Assembly (NCBI RefSeq): GCF_003752415.1
Contig: NZ_RKHG01000001.1
Coordinates: forward strand, 3,348,001 to 3,412,000
DNA length: 64,000 bases
Source of the DNA: Luteococcus japonicus
GTDB lineage: Bacteria > Actinomycetota > Actinomycetes > Propionibacteriales > Propionibacteriaceae
Direction of reading: 5' to 3'
In this document: positions 42,531 to 53,164 of the stretch, in pieces
Position numbering within the stretch: position 1 is the stretch's first letter
How the letters are laid out: each line of letters opens with the position of its first letter
Notes under the pieces: model-generated
What the model saw: the letters and a program-made list of their open reading frames with translations, nothing else
The model's database searches: none
What the model was told of the DNA's origin: nothing
Program-made: the position numbers and the translations under genes

Positions 42531-43025
42531 TCAGTAGACGTGGGCGAGCTTGCCGGAGTCCACGTCGTAGATGAAGCCGCCGATCTTCGTGCGGGGCTTG
42601 ATCGCTGGGTGCGTCTTGAGCAGGTGCACGTCGAAGTCCAGCGTGCGGTCCTGGTCCGGGTTGGCCCCGAAGGTCATACCGCGCAGGTCCATCTTGCTGG
42701 ACTCGATGATCTTGTCCGCCACCTCGGCATCGGTGCCGGAAGCCATCGCACACCGGGTGTGCTGCACCACCATGATGCGGTTCACGTTGAGCAGGTGGGA
42801 TCCCACGATGCAGCCGGTGAGCACGTCCGGGGTCACCCGACCGCCGGGGCTGCGCAGGATCTTGGCGTCCCCCAGCTTCAGGCCGAGCATGCCCAGTGGT
42901 TCGATGCGCGAGTCCATGCAGGTGATGACGAGCACGCCGGCCTTGGCGATGCCGTCGAACCCGCCGTCGGAGAAGGTCTCGGCGTAGAGGTCATTTGCTT
43001 CCAGGAGGTCGTTGAAGTCACCCAT
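42531..43025 (-). CDS. beta-class carbonic anhydrase
   Basis: A 164-residue enzyme interconverting CO2 and bicarbonate. Zinc ligands are Cys 36 in ITCMDSR (with the Asp 38-Arg 40 catalytic dyad), His 89 and Cys 92 in VVQHTRC. The strand VLVITCMDSRIEP, GGRVTPDVLTGCIVGSHLL and the final GGFIYDVDSGKLAHVY fit the short actinobacterial beta class (Rv1284-like). A TAGGTT box lies exactly 7 bases before the ATG at 43025, so the transcript should be leaderless; the longer frame to 43067 is not used. Confidence 0.94.
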   Translation of the reverse strand: MGDFNDLLEANDLYAETFSDGGFDGIAKAGVLVITCMDSRIEPLGMLGLKLGDAKILRSPGGRVTPDVLTGCIVGSHLLNVNRIMVVQHTRCAMASGTDAEVADKIIESSKMDLRGMTFGANPDQDRTLDFDVHLLKTHPAIKPRTKIGGFIYDVDSGKLAHVY

Positions 43026-43032
43026 GGAGGGA

Positions 43033-43038
43033 AACCTA
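43033..43038 (-). promoter_or_regulatory. -10 box TAGGTT of carbonic anhydrase
   Basis: TAGGTT on the minus strand is 7 bases before the ATG at 43025. Confidence 0.6.
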
Positions 43039-43091
43039 CCGCGCGACGAGGCGTGCCGGACAGTCATCTCGCCCCGTCCGGCACGGCTCGG

Positions 43092-45659
43092 TCAGATCAG
43101 GGTGTCCTGACCGTCCTGGTCGTGCGCGTCGCCGCTGCTTGCGGACTCGGCCAGCTCGTCCTGGCGTTCGTCGGCCTGCTCCGCCGCAGCATCCGCACTG
43201 ACCCGCAGCCCGAGCGTGCGGGTCGAGACCGCGGCGATGGGCTGCAGGGTCGGCGTGCCGGACCCGTCGCGACGGCCCGTGGCAGGCGGCAGGTCGATGG
43301 CGGCCCCGCTGCCGGCGGCGGCGACGGCCGGATCGGGTCCCACCCAACCCAGCACCAGCGCATCCTCTCCCCGCAGGAAGCGGTGGCAGCGCACGCCGCC
43401 GGTCGCACGGCCCTTGGCAGGGTATTCGTCGAAGCTGGTGACCTTCACCGAGCCCACCTCGGTGCCGGGAATCGCGTCGGAGGAACCGGAGACCGTCACG
43501 ACCACCGCGTCGTGGGTCGGGGTCGCGCCGAACCAGATGGCCTTGGCGTCCTTGCCCAGCTTGATGCCCGCCACGCCACCGCCGGAGCGGCCCTGCGGAC
43601 GCACCAGCGAGGCGGGGAAGTGCAGCATCTGCGCATCGGAGGCGACGAAGACCAGGTGGTGCGAGGCGTCGGTGAGTTCCACCGCACCCACCAGCTCGTC
43701 CTTGTCGTCCAGCCGGATGACCTCCCACGAGTCCTTGTTCAGCACCTCGGGATTGACGCGCTTGACCACGCCATTTCGCGTGCCCAGCGCCAGGCCAAGG
43801 GAGTCCTCACGCAGGCTGGTGAGCCCGATCGGCTTCTCGCCCTTCTGGAAGGCGTAGAGCTCGCCGGCCCGCGATCCCCCCTTCAGGTTGGGAGAGGAGG
43901 CGGTGGGCACGACGGTGGGCAGTTCGATGGCGCGCGCCTTGATCAGGCGGCCATGGTTCGTGATCACCCCGAAGTCGGCATGGCTGGTGGTGCGGATGGC
44001 GCTGATGATCACGTCGTGCTGGGCCCGGCCGCCGCCGATGCTGATCTCGTCGGCCGTGTCCATCCGGGCCATCAGCCCGGCGGAACCCATCATCACCCAG
44101 CAGGGCTCGTCGGGGACCTCCAGCGGGGTGGCGCTGGAACTGGTGACCTCACCGGAGGAGGCCAGCAGCACGGTGCGCCGGGGATCTCCGTAGGTCTTCG
44201 CGACGGCGACCAGCTCGGAGCTGACCAGGTCGCTGAGCACCTCGTGGTTCTCGATGATCTCGGTGAGGGCCTTGATGGTCTCGTTGAGCTCGTCGCGTTC
44301 CTTCTCCAGTTCGATGACGCTGAACCTGGTCAGGCGGCGCAGCGGGATGTCCAGGATGTCATTGGCCTGCACCTCGGTCAGCTCGAAGGCATCCATCAGG
44401 CGCTCGCGGGCCTGCCCGGCGTCGTCGGAGCTGCGGATGATGGCGATCACGTCGTCGATGTCGACGATGGCCAGCAGGCGGCCCTCGACGATGTGCAGAC
44501 GGTCGGTGGCCTTGCCCAGCCGGAACTGGGTGCGGCGCAGGGTCACGTCGAAGCGATGGGCCAGGTAGACCTCCATCAGCTCCTTGAGGCCCAGGGTCCG
44601 CGGCTGGCCTTCGACCAGAGCGACATTGTTGATGCCGAAGGAGTCCTCCAGCTTGGTGCTCTTGTAGAGCTGCTGCAGGATTGCCTCGGGATTGATGCCG
44701 TTCTTGACCTCGATCACCAGACGGGTGTGGTTGTTGATGTCGGACAGGTCCTTGATGTCCGCGATGCCGGTGAGCTTCTTGTTCTGCACAAGGGTCTTCA
44801 CCTGCTCGATGATCTTCTCCGGGCCCACCGCATAGGGAAGCTCGGTGACCACGATGCCCTTGCGGCGCGGGGTGACCTGTTCGATGCGGGCGGTAGCGCG
44901 GATCTTGAAGGTGCCGCGGCCCGTGGCATAGGCATCGGCGATGCCGTCCAGGCCAATGATCTTGCCGCCGGTGGGAAGATCCGGGCCGGGGATGAAGCGC
45001 ATCAGCTCCGGCAGGTTCGCATCGGGGTGCTTGATCAGGTGGCGCAGGCCCTGCACCACCTCGGCCAGGTTGTGCGGTGGCATGTTGGTGGCCATGCCGA
45101 CGGCGATGCCGGTGGCACCGTTGACCAGCAGGTTGGGGAAGGCCGACGGCAGCACGGAGGGCTCGTCCTGCTTGCCGTCGTAGTTGGGCTTGAAGTCGAC
45201 GGTGTCCTCGTCGAGGCCGCCGGTCATCGCCAGTGCGGAGGGCGCCATCCGGCACTCGGTGTAACGCATGGCGGCCGGTCCGGCGTCGAGGGAGCCGAAG
45301 TTGCCGTGCCCGTCCACCAGCGGCAGGCGCATGGACCAGGACTGGGCGGTGCGCACCAGGGCGTCATAGATGGCGGTGTCACCGTGGGGGTGCAGCTTGC
45401 CCATCACCTCGCCGACGACGCGGGCGGACTTCACGTGGGACTTGTCCGGGCGGATGCCCATGTCGTCCATCGAGTAGAGGATGCGGCGCTGCACCGGCTT
45501 GAGGCCGTCGCGGGCATCGGGCAGTGCACGGGCGTAGATCACCGAGTAGGCGTATTCCAGGAAGCTGGACTCCATCTCGCTGGAGACGTCGACGTCGATG
45601 ATGCGCTCGGTGAAGTCCTCATCGGATTCGTCGGTGGGACGGTTCTTCCTGGCGGCCAA
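43092..45659 (-). CDS. parC: DNA topoisomerase IV subunit A / GyrA-type subunit
   Basis: About 855 residues. The breakage-reunion domain begins [39 protein letters not shown]. The catalytic tyrosine lies in [17 protein letters not shown], and the quinolone-pocket region is [38 protein letters not shown]. The C-terminal domain has six-bladed pinwheel repeats but no clear GyrA box (QRRGGKG), which supports topoisomerase IV. The start is probably TTG 45659, 9 bases after AAGGAG; a TTG at 45677 overlaps that ribosome site. With ParE it forms the decatenating enzyme. Its 3' end faces the carbonic anhydrase promoter. Confidence 0.93.
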   Translation of the reverse strand: MAARKNRPTDESDEDFTERIIDVDVSSEMESSFLEYAYSVIYARALPDARDGLKPVQRRILYSMDDMGIRPDKSHVKSARVVGEVMGKLHPHGDTAIYDALVRTAQSWSMRLPLVDGHGNFGSLDAGPAAMRYTECRMAPSALAMTGGLDEDTVDFKPNYDGKQDEPSVLPSAFPNLLVNGATGIAVGMATNMPPHNLAEVVQGLRHLIKHPDANLPELMRFIPGPDLPTGGKIIGLDGIADAYATGRGTFKIRATARIEQVTPRRKGIVVTELPYAVGPEKIIEQVKTLVQNKKLTGIADIKDLSDINNHTRLVIEVKNGINPEAILQQLYKSTKLEDSFGINNVALVEGQPRTLGLKELMEVYLAHRFDVTLRRTQFRLGKATDRLHIVEGRLLAIVDIDDVIAIIRSSDDAGQARERLMDAFELTEVQANDILDIPLRRLTRFSVIELEKERDELNETIKALTEIIENHEVLSDLVSSELVAVAKTYGDPRRTVLLASSGEVTSSSATPLEVPDEPCWVMMGSAGLMARMDTADEISIGGGRAQHDVIISAIRTTSHADFGVITNHGRLIKARAIELPTVVPTASSPNLKGGSRAGELYAFQKGEKPIGLTSLREDSLGLALGTRNGVVKRVNPEVLNKDSWEVIRLDDKDELVGAVELTDASHHLVFVASDAQMLHFPASLVRPQGRSGGGVAGIKLGKDAKAIWFGATPTHDAVVVTVSGSSDAIPGTEVGSVKVTSFDEYPAKGRATGGVRCHRFLRGEDALVLGWVGPDPAVAAAGSGAAIDLPPATGRRDGSGTPTLQPIAAVSTRTLGLRVSADAAAEQADERQDELAESASSGDAHDQDGQDTLI

Positions 45660-45702
45660 GGCGGGGTGCTCCTTCAATCAACGGACCCCACATTGTCTCC
45701 GA

Positions 45703-46773
45703 TCAGGGGGTGGGCGGCGAATCAGGCTCGCCGGAGCCATCCAGGACGGCCTTCAGCTTGGGCCACAGGGCATCGCCGTCGGGGGCGCGGACCTCCGGCG
45801 CCTTGTCCGGGCTCCACGTCACATGGTCGTCGTCGGCGAGCACCGTGGTGGAGCCGTGGGCCAGCACCTGTTCGGTCATGGACAGCTCGCGGATGGCGAT
45901 GGCGCGCACCCGGTCCGGCTGCAGCTCGGCGAACTCTGCGTAGAGACCGGGATCGTGCTGGCCGTCGTCGCCCACCAGTACCCACTTGACCTTGGGGAAG
46001 TCCCGCGCGAGTTCCCGCAGGGACTGGCGTTTGTGGTCCGGGCCGCTGCGGAACCAGCCGGTATTCGTCGGGCCCCAGTCGGTCAGCAGCATGGCGCCCT
46101 CGGGGAAGCCATGACGGTGCAGGAAGCGGCTCAGGAAGGCGTGGGTGTTCCAGGAGCCCGTCGAGACGTAGATCACCGGGGCACCGGGGTGTTCCGACAA
46201 CAGCTGCTGGTACATCCTGGCCATGCCGGGCACGGCCCTGCGTCCTTCCTCGGTGACGACGAAGGAGTTCCAGGCCGCGATGAACAGGCGGGGCAGGGAG
46301 GTGGAGATCACGGTGTCGTCCAGGTCACTGACAAGGCCAAAGGTCTCCTCGGCGGAGAAGACCTGGATCGGCACCTGCTTGGTCCGGCCGCCGGAGATGA
46401 CCACTTCCGCCTGGTGCAGACCCGGCTGCAGGCCCTCGGTCCGCAGACGCACGTCCACATAGCCGCCGCGGTCCGCGCGTACCTCGACGCTGGAGCCCTT
46501 GAGCTTGACGGTCACTTCTGCGCGCGGCACCGGGGCTGCGACGAAATTGCGCCAGCCACGCTGGCTGAGGAAGGAGTCGGCCGCCATGCCCAGGTGGGTC
46601 TGGGGCTCCGCAGGGCGCAGCACGATCCGGGCCAGAACCCGGACATGGTCCGTGGTTCCGTATCCGATGAAGGGAATCACGCTGGGCCGCCAGTGCGCGT
46701 CCTCCAGCCGCGCATTCACGCGTCGCATCACGATTTCCTCCGCGCGGGCGCCGATGAAGGGTCTGGTCGACAT
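45703..46773 (-). CDS. App1 family phosphatase (DUF2183)
   Basis: A 356-residue soluble protein. The C-terminal half carries the HAD-like motif I LVSDLDDTVIST (DxDxT), then VIYVSTGSWNTHAFLSRFLHRHGFPEGAMLLTDWGP and KRQSLRELARDFPKVKWVLVGDDGQHDPGLYAEFA, the full set of conserved DUF2183 motifs known from yeast App1, a phosphatidate phosphatase. The N-terminal part is a beta-sandwich-like region with GYGTTDHVRVLARIVL. In bacteria the substrate is unproven. A TACAGT box lies exactly 7 bases before the ATG. It is divergent from DUF5998, with 34 bases between starts. Confidence 0.9.
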   Translation of the reverse strand: MSTRPFIGARAEEIVMRRVNARLEDAHWRPSVIPFIGYGTTDHVRVLARIVLRPAEPQTHLGMAADSFLSQRGWRNFVAAPVPRAEVTVKLKGSSVEVRADRGGYVDVRLRTEGLQPGLHQAEVVISGGRTKQVPIQVFSAEETFGLVSDLDDTVISTSLPRLFIAAWNSFVVTEEGRRAVPGMARMYQQLLSEHPGAPVIYVSTGSWNTHAFLSRFLHRHGFPEGAMLLTDWGPTNTGWFRSGPDHKRQSLRELARDFPKVKWVLVGDDGQHDPGLYAEFAELQPDRVRAIAIRELSMTEQVLAHGSTTVLADDDHVTWSPDKAPEVRAPDGDALWPKLKAVLDGSGEPDSPPTP

Positions 46774-46780
46774 GCGACCG

Positions 46781-46786
46781 ACTGTA
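46781..46786 (-). promoter_or_regulatory. -10 box TACAGT of the App1-like gene
   Basis: TACAGT on the minus strand is 7 bases before the ATG at 46773, within the short gap shared with the divergent DUF5998 gene. Confidence 0.55.
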
Positions 46787-46807
46787 CCGACATGGGACCA
46801 TGGTCGG

Positions 46808-47401
46808 GTGAACCCGACCGCGATGCTGCCCTCCGACCTGCGACAAGAGATCGATGCCTGTGGCTATTTCCCACAGTTCATCGAGGACTCGGTGGCACTG
46901 GCCCTGGGTGACGAGCAGGTCACCAGCCACCTGGTGCACCACGAGGCCAGCTTCGCCAATGACGAGATCTCCCGTCATGTCACCGTGATCGTCGTGACCG
47001 GGACGCGTCTGCTGGTGGTCCACACCGACGACGGCCCGGCGGTCGACGCCCTGGGCCGGCCCAGCCCTGCGGGGCGCGCGATCACCTCCTGTGAGACGAT
47101 CCCACTGGCCAACCTGAAGCAGGTGTCCTTGTCCCGGGCGGTGTCGAACCCGCAGGACTTCGGCGCGCCCGGTTCCGAGGTGGTGGAGACCTGGTTGACG
47201 CTGGGCTGGGGAACGATGCGCCGGATGGACCTGGAGCCGGCTGCCTGCCCGGACCCCACCTGTGAGGCGGACCACGGCTACACCGGCACGGTGGTCGGGG
47301 ACGACATCACGATCCGGATGAGCGCCGCCGCGGACGGGGCTGACAAGGTGGGGCGCCTGGTCGCCTTCGCCACGGGTCTCCAGCGCCTGCTGGGGAAGTG
47401 A
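46808..47401 (+). CDS. DUF5998 family protein
   Basis: A 197-residue protein conserved across actinobacteria next to the following phosphodiesterase-like gene. It opens LRQEIDACGYFPQFIEDSVALALGDEQVTSHLVHHEA and has a central strand-rich domain with ISRHVTVIVVTGTRLLVVHTDD. The Cys-containing CPDPTCEADHGY could bind a metal but is not a recognised site. No enzyme motif is seen. GTG 46808 is used; the ATG at 46823 (MLPSDLRQ) is an alternative. It probably begins the run DUF5998, alkaline-phosphatase-like gene, thymidine kinase, sulfurtransferase. Confidence 0.82.
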   Translation: MNPTAMLPSDLRQEIDACGYFPQFIEDSVALALGDEQVTSHLVHHEASFANDEISRHVTVIVVTGTRLLVVHTDDGPAVDALGRPSPAGRAITSCETIPLANLKQVSLSRAVSNPQDFGAPGSEVVETWLTLGWGTMRRMDLEPAACPDPTCEADHGYTGTVVGDDITIRMSAAADGADKVGRLVAFATGLQRLLGK

Positions 47402-47414
47402 CCGGCACCACACC

Positions 47415-48572
47415 ATGAGGCTGCCCGACGAATTCGTCCTGCCCCGGCACGGACACTCCACCCTCAGTGACCTGCTGCCCGCCATCGGCGCCCATCTGGG
47501 CGTTACCGGCTGTCTGGACGACGCGCTGGGCCTGCCGTCGACGAGTCGTTATGTGGTGCTGCTGGTCGACGGCCTGGGTCACCACCTGCTGCGCGGCAGC
47601 CTGCGCCACGCCGGCTACTTCAGCGAACTCTTCGGCGACACGATGACGCTCACCAGCGGCGTCCCGTCCACCACGGCCACCTCACTGACCTGTCTGGGCA
47701 CCGGGCTCGAACCCGGCCAACACGGGATGGCCGGTTACTCCTTCCTTGATCCCACCGGAAGTCACGCCATGAATGCGTTGACCTGGGAGGGCGGACCCCC
47801 GGACCCGGTGGCCTTCCAGCCACGCCAGACGATGTTCGAACGGGCGGCTGCGGCCGGAGTTGAGGTCAGCGCCGTGGGCCCCGCCCGCTTCGAGACCTCC
47901 GGCCTGACCACGGCGGCCCTGCGCGGCCCCGACTTCAGGGCGGCCGACGAGAGCGCCCACGCAGACCGGATCGAGGTGGCCGTCGAGGCCAGCCGTCTGG
48001 GCGAGCGCAGTCTGGTCTACGTCTACGAACGCAGCCTGGACCACACGGGTCACGGCAAGGGCGTGGCCTCGCGGCAGTGGCTGGAGACCCTCGGTGCGGT
48101 GGACAGTTTCGCGTCCGAGCTGCGCGAGGCCCTGGATGACGAGGTCTGCCTGTTGGTCACCGGTGACCACGGCATGCTGGACGTCCCCCCGGAGCGTCAC
48201 GTGCTGGTGGAGGACCACCCCGCGCTGCTTCGTGGCGTGGAGCTCTTCGCCGGAGAGGGACGCCTGAGGCAGTTGTGGGTGGCCGATGCCGGGGGTCCTG
48301 GGCCGGAACGGGTGGCTCGGCGCTGGGCCCTCGAACTTGGCGAGCGCGCACACGTCGTCACCCGCGACGAGGCGGTGGCCGACGGCTGGTTCGGGCGGGT
48401 GGATGACCGGGTACGCAGCCGCTTCGGTGACGTGCTGGTGGCTATGCGTCAGGACTGGGCCGTGATGTCGCGAGCCCTGGAACGTGAGCTCTCCTTGGTG
48501 GGCCAGCACGGCTCGCTGACGGAGCAGGAGATGATGGTGCCCTTGCTGGTGGACCACCCGGCAAGCTGGTGA
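47415..48572 (+). CDS. alkaline phosphatase superfamily protein (nucleotide pyrophosphatase/phosphodiesterase type)
   Basis: A 385-residue enzyme of the AP/NPP superfamily. The first metal site is YVVLLVDGLGHHLL, and the nucleophile threonine lies in SGVPSTTATSLTCLGTG. Further metal ligands lie in YVYERSLDHTGHGKG and LVTGDHGMLDV, and the last histidine in GQHGSLTEQEMMVPL. The set is complete, so an active two-metal phosphohydrolase or phosphodiesterase is expected; there is no signal peptide. It follows DUF5998 by 13 bases and overlaps the thymidine kinase leader, indicating one operon. The substrate is unknown. Confidence 0.9.
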   Translation: MRLPDEFVLPRHGHSTLSDLLPAIGAHLGVTGCLDDALGLPSTSRYVVLLVDGLGHHLLRGSLRHAGYFSELFGDTMTLTSGVPSTTATSLTCLGTGLEPGQHGMAGYSFLDPTGSHAMNALTWEGGPPDPVAFQPRQTMFERAAAAGVEVSAVGPARFETSGLTTAALRGPDFRAADESAHADRIEVAVEASRLGERSLVYVYERSLDHTGHGKGVASRQWLETLGAVDSFASELREALDDEVCLLVTGDHGMLDVPPERHVLVEDHPALLRGVELFAGEGRLRQLWVADAGGPGPERVARRWALELGERAHVVTRDEAVADGWFGRVDDRVRSRFGDVLVAMRQDWAVMSRALERELSLVGQHGSLTEQEMMVPLLVDHPASW

Positions 48573-48586
48573 GAGGAAGGCGAACG

Positions 48587-49252
48587 GTGGCGGATCTGGT
48601 CTTCTTCACGGGACCCATGGACTGCGGCAAGTCCACCCTGGCGCTGCAGATGGACTACACCCAGAGCAGTCATGAACGGGTGGGTCAGTTGTTCACCCGC
48701 TTCGACCGTGCTGGCGCGGCGGTGATCACCAGCCGCATCGGGCTCTCCCAACCGGCCATCGAGGCCGGTGACGACTTCGACTTCTGGGAGCACGTCGTCG
48801 GGCACCTCACCTCCGGTGGCCGTCTGGACTACCTCATCTGTGACGAGACGCAGTTCTTCGTGCCGGACCAGATCGACCAGCTGGCCCGGATCGTAGACGA
48901 CCTGGGCATCGACGTCTTCGCCTTCGGCATCCTCAGTGACTTCAGGACCGAGATGTTCCCGGGATCCAGGCGCCTGGTGGAATTGGCCGATCGTGTCGAA
49001 CAGCTGCAGGTGCAGCCGCTGTGCTGGTGCGGCGCCCGGGCCACCCACAATGCCCGCACCATCAATGGTGTGATGGTCGTGGAGGGCAGTCAGGTCGTCG
49101 TCGGTGACGTCGCCGGCTCCCACACCGATGACGTGCCCACCGTGCGCTACGAGGTGCTGTGCCGCAAGCACCACCGCCAGCAGCTCACCAAGGCCCGTTC
49201 CGGGCAGGAGCTGCATCCGGACCAGTTGCCCTTCGAGAACCAGGAGAAGTGA
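48587..49252 (+). CDS. tdk: thymidine kinase
   Basis: A 221-residue type II thymidine kinase. The P-loop FFTGPMDCGKST is at residues 6-17, the Walker-B-like DYLICDETQFF lies in the middle, and the lasso region with zinc cysteines is LCWCGARATHNARTING with a later LCRKHH. It phosphorylates thymidine to dTMP in salvage. GTG 48587 follows GAGAGGAAGG at a good distance; an earlier in-frame GTG (48569) would start inside that site and inside the previous gene's end. The stop overlaps the next ATG (TGATG). Confidence 0.95.
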   Translation: MADLVFFTGPMDCGKSTLALQMDYTQSSHERVGQLFTRFDRAGAAVITSRIGLSQPAIEAGDDFDFWEHVVGHLTSGGRLDYLICDETQFFVPDQIDQLARIVDDLGIDVFAFGILSDFRTEMFPGSRRLVELADRVEQLQVQPLCWCGARATHNARTINGVMVVEGSQVVVGDVAGSHTDDVPTVRYEVLCRKHHRQQLTKARSGQELHPDQLPFENQEK

Positions 49253-50091
49253 TGGAGCCTCTCGTCAGCGCGGAGGAACTGGCCGGCCTGTTGGCCCAGC
49301 CGGGAAGCCTCGTGGTCATCGACGTCGGATACCAACTGGGCCAGCCGGGCTGGGGACGTGAGCAGTACCTGGCCGGCCACATTCCCGGCGCCCACTTCGT
49401 CGACGTCGAGACCGAGCTGTCGTCGCACCGCAGCGACGGGACCGGTGGACGTCACCCGCTACCGGAGCCAGAGGACTTCCAGCGCGTCATGCGCCGCTGC
49501 GGGGTGGACGCGGACTCGACGGTGGTGGTCGTCGACCAGGAAACGATGCTGTCGGCCGGCCGGTTGTGGTGGCTGCTACGCCATCACGGGCACGGCGCGG
49601 TCCGGGCCCTCAACGGGGGGATGCGCGCCTGGACCGGGGCCGGGGGAGTGGTGAGCACCGTCGAGCCCGAGGCAGCCAGCGGCGACTTCAAGGCCAACCC
49701 CGGAGGGCTGCCGACGGTGGACGCAGAGCAGATCCCCGCGCTGCTCGCGGCGGGAGGTCGCCTGGTGGACGTGCGCGCCGCCGAGCGCTTCCGCGGTGAC
49801 AGTGAGCCGATAGATCCCGTTGCCGGGCACATTCCCGGTGCCACCAATCTGCCCGCCTCGCAGCTGATGGCCCCCGACGGTGGTTTCCTGCCCGTCCAGG
49901 TGCTTCGTGAGCGGCTGGACGGGCTGCGCCCCGGTGACGCCGTGAGCTGTGGTTCGGGGCTGACGGCCAGTCAGGTGCTGCTGGCTGCGGATGCCGCCGG
50001 TCTTGCCGATGTGGCGCTGTACCCGGGATCGTGGTCCGACTGGATCACCGATCACAGTCGACCCGTGGCGACGGCGAGTCGGGCGACCTGA
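49252..50091 (+). CDS. sulfurtransferase with two rhodanese domains
   Basis: A 279-residue protein with tandem rhodanese modules. The N-terminal module (about 1-125) has [18 protein letters not shown] but an Asp ([14 protein letters not shown]) where the catalytic Cys would be, so it is structural. The C-terminal module has [17 protein letters not shown] and the active loop SCGSGLTAS with Cys 233. The CGSG(V/L)TA loop resembles 3-mercaptopyruvate sulfurtransferases more than thiosulfate ones. It moves sulfane sulfur to thiols or proteins. Translation is coupled to thymidine kinase. Confidence 0.93.
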   Translation: MEPLVSAEELAGLLAQPGSLVVIDVGYQLGQPGWGREQYLAGHIPGAHFVDVETELSSHRSDGTGGRHPLPEPEDFQRVMRRCGVDADSTVVVVDQETMLSAGRLWWLLRHHGHGAVRALNGGMRAWTGAGGVVSTVEPEAASGDFKANPGGLPTVDAEQIPALLAAGGRLVDVRAAERFRGDSEPIDPVAGHIPGATNLPASQLMAPDGGFLPVQVLRERLDGLRPGDAVSCGSGLTASQVLLAADAAGLADVALYPGSWSDWITDHSRPVATASRAT

Positions 50092-50222
50092 CAGACTGGA
50101 GCCCGAGAGCACCCCACGGCTTTATGCAAGGCCACCACTGTGACAAAAGTGCCACGCCGGTGGAAGATGGAGGTGGCGTCCGCCCGAGGTGTTGGATGCC
50201 ACGTGACGAGAAAGGACACAGC
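50092..50222. promoter_or_regulatory. leader/promoter region of aceE
   Basis: A 131-base gap with CACTGTGACAAAAGTG, a partial dyad around 50139-50154 that resembles half of a CRP/GlxR-type TGTGA site, followed by a longer purine-rich stretch and GAAAGGA before the GTG. No certain -10 box was found. Regulation by a CRP-like protein is only suggested. Confidence 0.25.
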
Positions 50223-52988
50223 GTGATTCCACGCGAGGAACCCGGCCCCATCATCAACGGCCTGCCGACCAACCTGCCGGATGCAGATCCGCAGGAGACC
50301 TCCGAGTGGCTCGAGTCCCTCGACGGCATCATCGACGCCGAGGGCCGCAACCGCGCCCGCTACGTCATGCTCAAGCTGCTGGAGCGCGCCCGCGAGCGCC
50401 AGATCGGCGTCCCGTCGCTGACCAGCACCGACTACGTCAACACCATTCCGGCCGAGACCGAACCCGCCTACCCCGGCGACGAGGACCTCGAGCGCGGCTA
50501 CCGTCGCCTGCTGCGCTGGAATGCCGCCATGACGGTGCACCGCGCCCAGCGTCCCGGCGTCGGCGTCGGTGGCCACATTGCCTCCTATGCCTCCGCGGCC
50601 ACCCTCTACGAGGTGGGCCTCAACCACTTCTGGCGTGGCCAGGACCACCCCGGTGGCGGCGACCAGATCTTCTTCCAGGGTCACGCCAGCCCCGGCATGT
50701 ACGCGCGCGCCTTCCTCGAGGGTCGCCTGTCCGAGACGGACCTGGACGGCTTCCGCCAGGAGAAGAGCCACATCGTCGACGGCCAGATCCGTGCGCTGCC
50801 GTCCTACCCGCACCCGCGCCAGCTGCCCAACTTCTGGCAGTTCCCGACGGTGTCCATGGGCCTGGGCCCGATGAATGCCATCCACCAGGCGCAGTTCAAC
50901 CGCTACCTGCACAACCGCGGCATCAAGGACACCTCGCAGCAGCGCGTGTGGGCCTTCCTCGGCGACGGAGAGATGGACGAGCCCGAGTCGCGCGGCATGC
51001 TGCAGCTGGCCGCCAATGAGAACCTCGACAACCTGACCTTCGTCGTCAACTGCAACCTGCAGCGCCTCGACGGCCCGGTGCGTGGCAATGGCAAGATCAT
51101 CCAGGAGCTGGAGGCGCAGTTCCGTGGCGCCGGCTGGAATGTGATCAAGGTGATCTGGGGTCGTGGCTGGGATCCGCTGCTGGCCAGTGACACCGAGGGT
51201 GCGCTGGTGAACCTGATGAATGCCACCCCCGATGGTGACTACCAGACCTTCAAGGCCAATGACGGCGCCTACGTGCGCGAGCACTTCTTCAACCGTGATC
51301 CGCGCACCGCGGCGATGGTGGCGGACTGGAGCGACGAGGAGGTCTGGAACCTCAAGCGCGGCGGTCACGACTACCAGAAGGTCTACGCAGCCTACAAGAG
51401 CGCCACCGAGTTCACCGGTGCTCCCACCGTGATCCTGGCCCAGACCATCAAGGGCTACTTCCTGGGCACCCACTTCGCGGGCCGCAATGCGACCCACCAG
51501 ATGAAGAAGATGGCGCTGGACGACCTCAAGGGCTTCCGCGACCGTCTGCAGATGCCGATCACCGACGCCCAGCTGGAGGAGAACCCCTACCAGCCGCCGT
51601 ACATCAACCCGGGTCCGGAGGATCCGCGGATCAAGTACATGATGGAGCGTCGCCGCGAGCTGGGTGGCTTCATCCCCGAGCGTCGGCACAGCCCCAAACA
51701 GGCCCTGGCGCTTCCGGAGGAGAAGGCCTACGCCGGTGTGAAGAAGGGTTCGGGCAACCAGCAGATCGCCACCACGATGGCCTTCGTGCGCCTGCTCAAG
51801 GACCTGATGCGGGACAAGGCCTTCGCGCCGCACGTCGTCCCGATCATCCCCGACGAGGCCCGCACCTTCGGCATGGACTCGTTCTTCCCGACGATCAAGA
51901 TCTACAACCCGAACGGGCAGAACTACACGCCGGTGGACCACGAGCTGATGCTCAGCTACCGCGAGGCCACCAATGGCCAGATCCTGCACATGGGCATCAA
52001 CGAGGCCGGTTCGATGGCGGCCTTCACCGCGGCCGCCACGTCCTACTCCACCCACGGCGTGCCGATGGTTCCGATCTACATCTTCTACTCGATGTTCGGA
52101 TTCCAGCGCACCGGTGACTCCATGTGGGCCGCCGCCGACCAGCTCGGCCGCGGCTTCCTGATCGGCGCCACTGCCGGCCGCACCACCCTGACCGGCGAGG
52201 GTACCCAGCACATGGACGGCCACAGCCCGCTGCTGGCCGCCACCAATACGGCAGTCAAGTCCTATGACCCCGCCTATGCCTACGAGATTGCGCACATCGT
52301 CAAGCGCGGTCTGGAGGAGATGTACGGCGAGGACCCGAAGGACGTCATCTACTACCTGACGGTCTACAACGAGCCCATCGTGATGCCCAAGGAGCCGGAG
52401 GGCATTGACACCGAGGGCATCGTGAAGGGCATGTACCTGCTCAAGGAGGGCAGCTTCGAGGGCGTCGGCCAGGACGCACGCCGTGCACAGCTGCTCTCCT
52501 CGGGTGTCGGTGTGGCGTGGGCGCTGGAGGCCCAGGAGCTTCTGAAGCGGGACTTCGGTGTCGTTGCCGACGTGTGGAGCGTCACCAGCTGGGGCGAGCT
52601 GCGTCACGACGGCCTGGCGTGCGACGAGCACAACTTCCTCCACCCCACCGAGGAGAAGCGGGTGCCCTACGTCACCCAGTGCCTGGAGGGACGTCCCGGC
52701 CCGGTGGTCGCGGTCAGCGACTACATGCGCCAGGTGCAGGACCAGATCGTCAACTGGGTGCCGGGTGACTTCGTCAGCCTGGGTGCCGACGGATTCGGTT
52801 TCTCCGACACCCGCCAGGCAGCCCGTCGCTTCTTCCACATCGACGGACCGTCGATGGTCGTGCGGACCCTGCAGCAGCTGGCCGCGCGGGGCGAGGTGCC
52901 CGCAGAGTGGCCGCTGCAGGCAGCCGAGAAGTACAACCTGCTCGACGTGAATGCCGGAACCTCCGGCAATGCGGGTGGCGACGCCTGA
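50223..52988 (+). CDS. aceE: pyruvate dehydrogenase E1 component, homodimeric
   Basis: A 921-residue E1 of the AceE type, which decarboxylates pyruvate with thiamine diphosphate and passes the acetyl group to lipoyl-E2. Landmarks are [27 protein letters not shown] and [23 protein letters not shown]. The thiamine-binding segment is [36 protein letters not shown] (GDGE..NN-type), followed by [11 protein letters not shown] and the long C-terminal transketolase-like half with [17 protein letters not shown] 50223 is preceded by GAAAGGA. E2/E3 genes are not in the window, the usual actinobacterial arrangement. DUF3052 lies downstream, as in many relatives. Confidence 0.96.
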   Translation: MIPREEPGPIINGLPTNLPDADPQETSEWLESLDGIIDAEGRNRARYVMLKLLERARERQIGVPSLTSTDYVNTIPAETEPAYPGDEDLERGYRRLLRWNAAMTVHRAQRPGVGVGGHIASYASAATLYEVGLNHFWRGQDHPGGGDQIFFQGHASPGMYARAFLEGRLSETDLDGFRQEKSHIVDGQIRALPSYPHPRQLPNFWQFPTVSMGLGPMNAIHQAQFNRYLHNRGIKDTSQQRVWAFLGDGEMDEPESRGMLQLAANENLDNLTFVVNCNLQRLDGPVRGNGKIIQELEAQFRGAGWNVIKVIWGRGWDPLLASDTEGALVNLMNATPDGDYQTFKANDGAYVREHFFNRDPRTAAMVADWSDEEVWNLKRGGHDYQKVYAAYKSATEFTGAPTVILAQTIKGYFLGTHFAGRNATHQMKKMALDDLKGFRDRLQMPITDAQLEENPYQPPYINPGPEDPRIKYMMERRRELGGFIPERRHSPKQALALPEEKAYAGVKKGSGNQQIATTMAFVRLLKDLMRDKAFAPHVVPIIPDEARTFGMDSFFPTIKIYNPNGQNYTPVDHELMLSYREATNGQILHMGINEAGSMAAFTAAATSYSTHGVPMVPIYIFYSMFGFQRTGDSMWAAADQLGRGFLIGATAGRTTLTGEGTQHMDGHSPLLAATNTAVKSYDPAYAYEIAHIVKRGLEEMYGEDPKDVIYYLTVYNEPIVMPKEPEGIDTEGIVKGMYLLKEGSFEGVGQDARRAQLLSSGVGVAWALEAQELLKRDFGVVADVWSVTSWGELRHDGLACDEHNFLHPTEEKRVPYVTQCLEGRPGPVVAVSDYMRQVQDQIVNWVPGDFVSLGADGFGFSDTRQAARRFFHIDGPSMVVRTLQQLAARGEVPAEWPLQAAEKYNLLDVNAGTSGNAGGDA

Positions 52989-53025
52989 CCTGAGTCGTGC
53001 TCCCCGAGCTTGTTCCGGGGGGATG

Positions 53026-53057
53026 GTGCCCGTTCCTCCGCGTGGAGGAGCGGGCAT
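53026..53057 (+). terminator. terminator hairpin after aceE
   Basis: GCCCGTTCCTCC pairs with GGAGGAGCGGGC (one G-U) across GCGT, 12 base pairs, about 40 bases after the aceE stop. Confidence 0.65.
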
Positions 53058-53164
53058 CGTCGCATTCTTGGCGGGGCCCACTACCACCTGCACCGGGTGA
53101 TCTGGCAGGCTTGTGCCCATTGGACGTGCTGGGAATGGGTCCCGGCCAAGCAGGAAAGTGGGAA

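Noticed and set aside
42540-45989. Plus-strand frame of 1149 codons opposite carbonic anhydrase and parC
   Set aside because: Antisense shadow; both minus-strand genes carry intact catalytic motifs.
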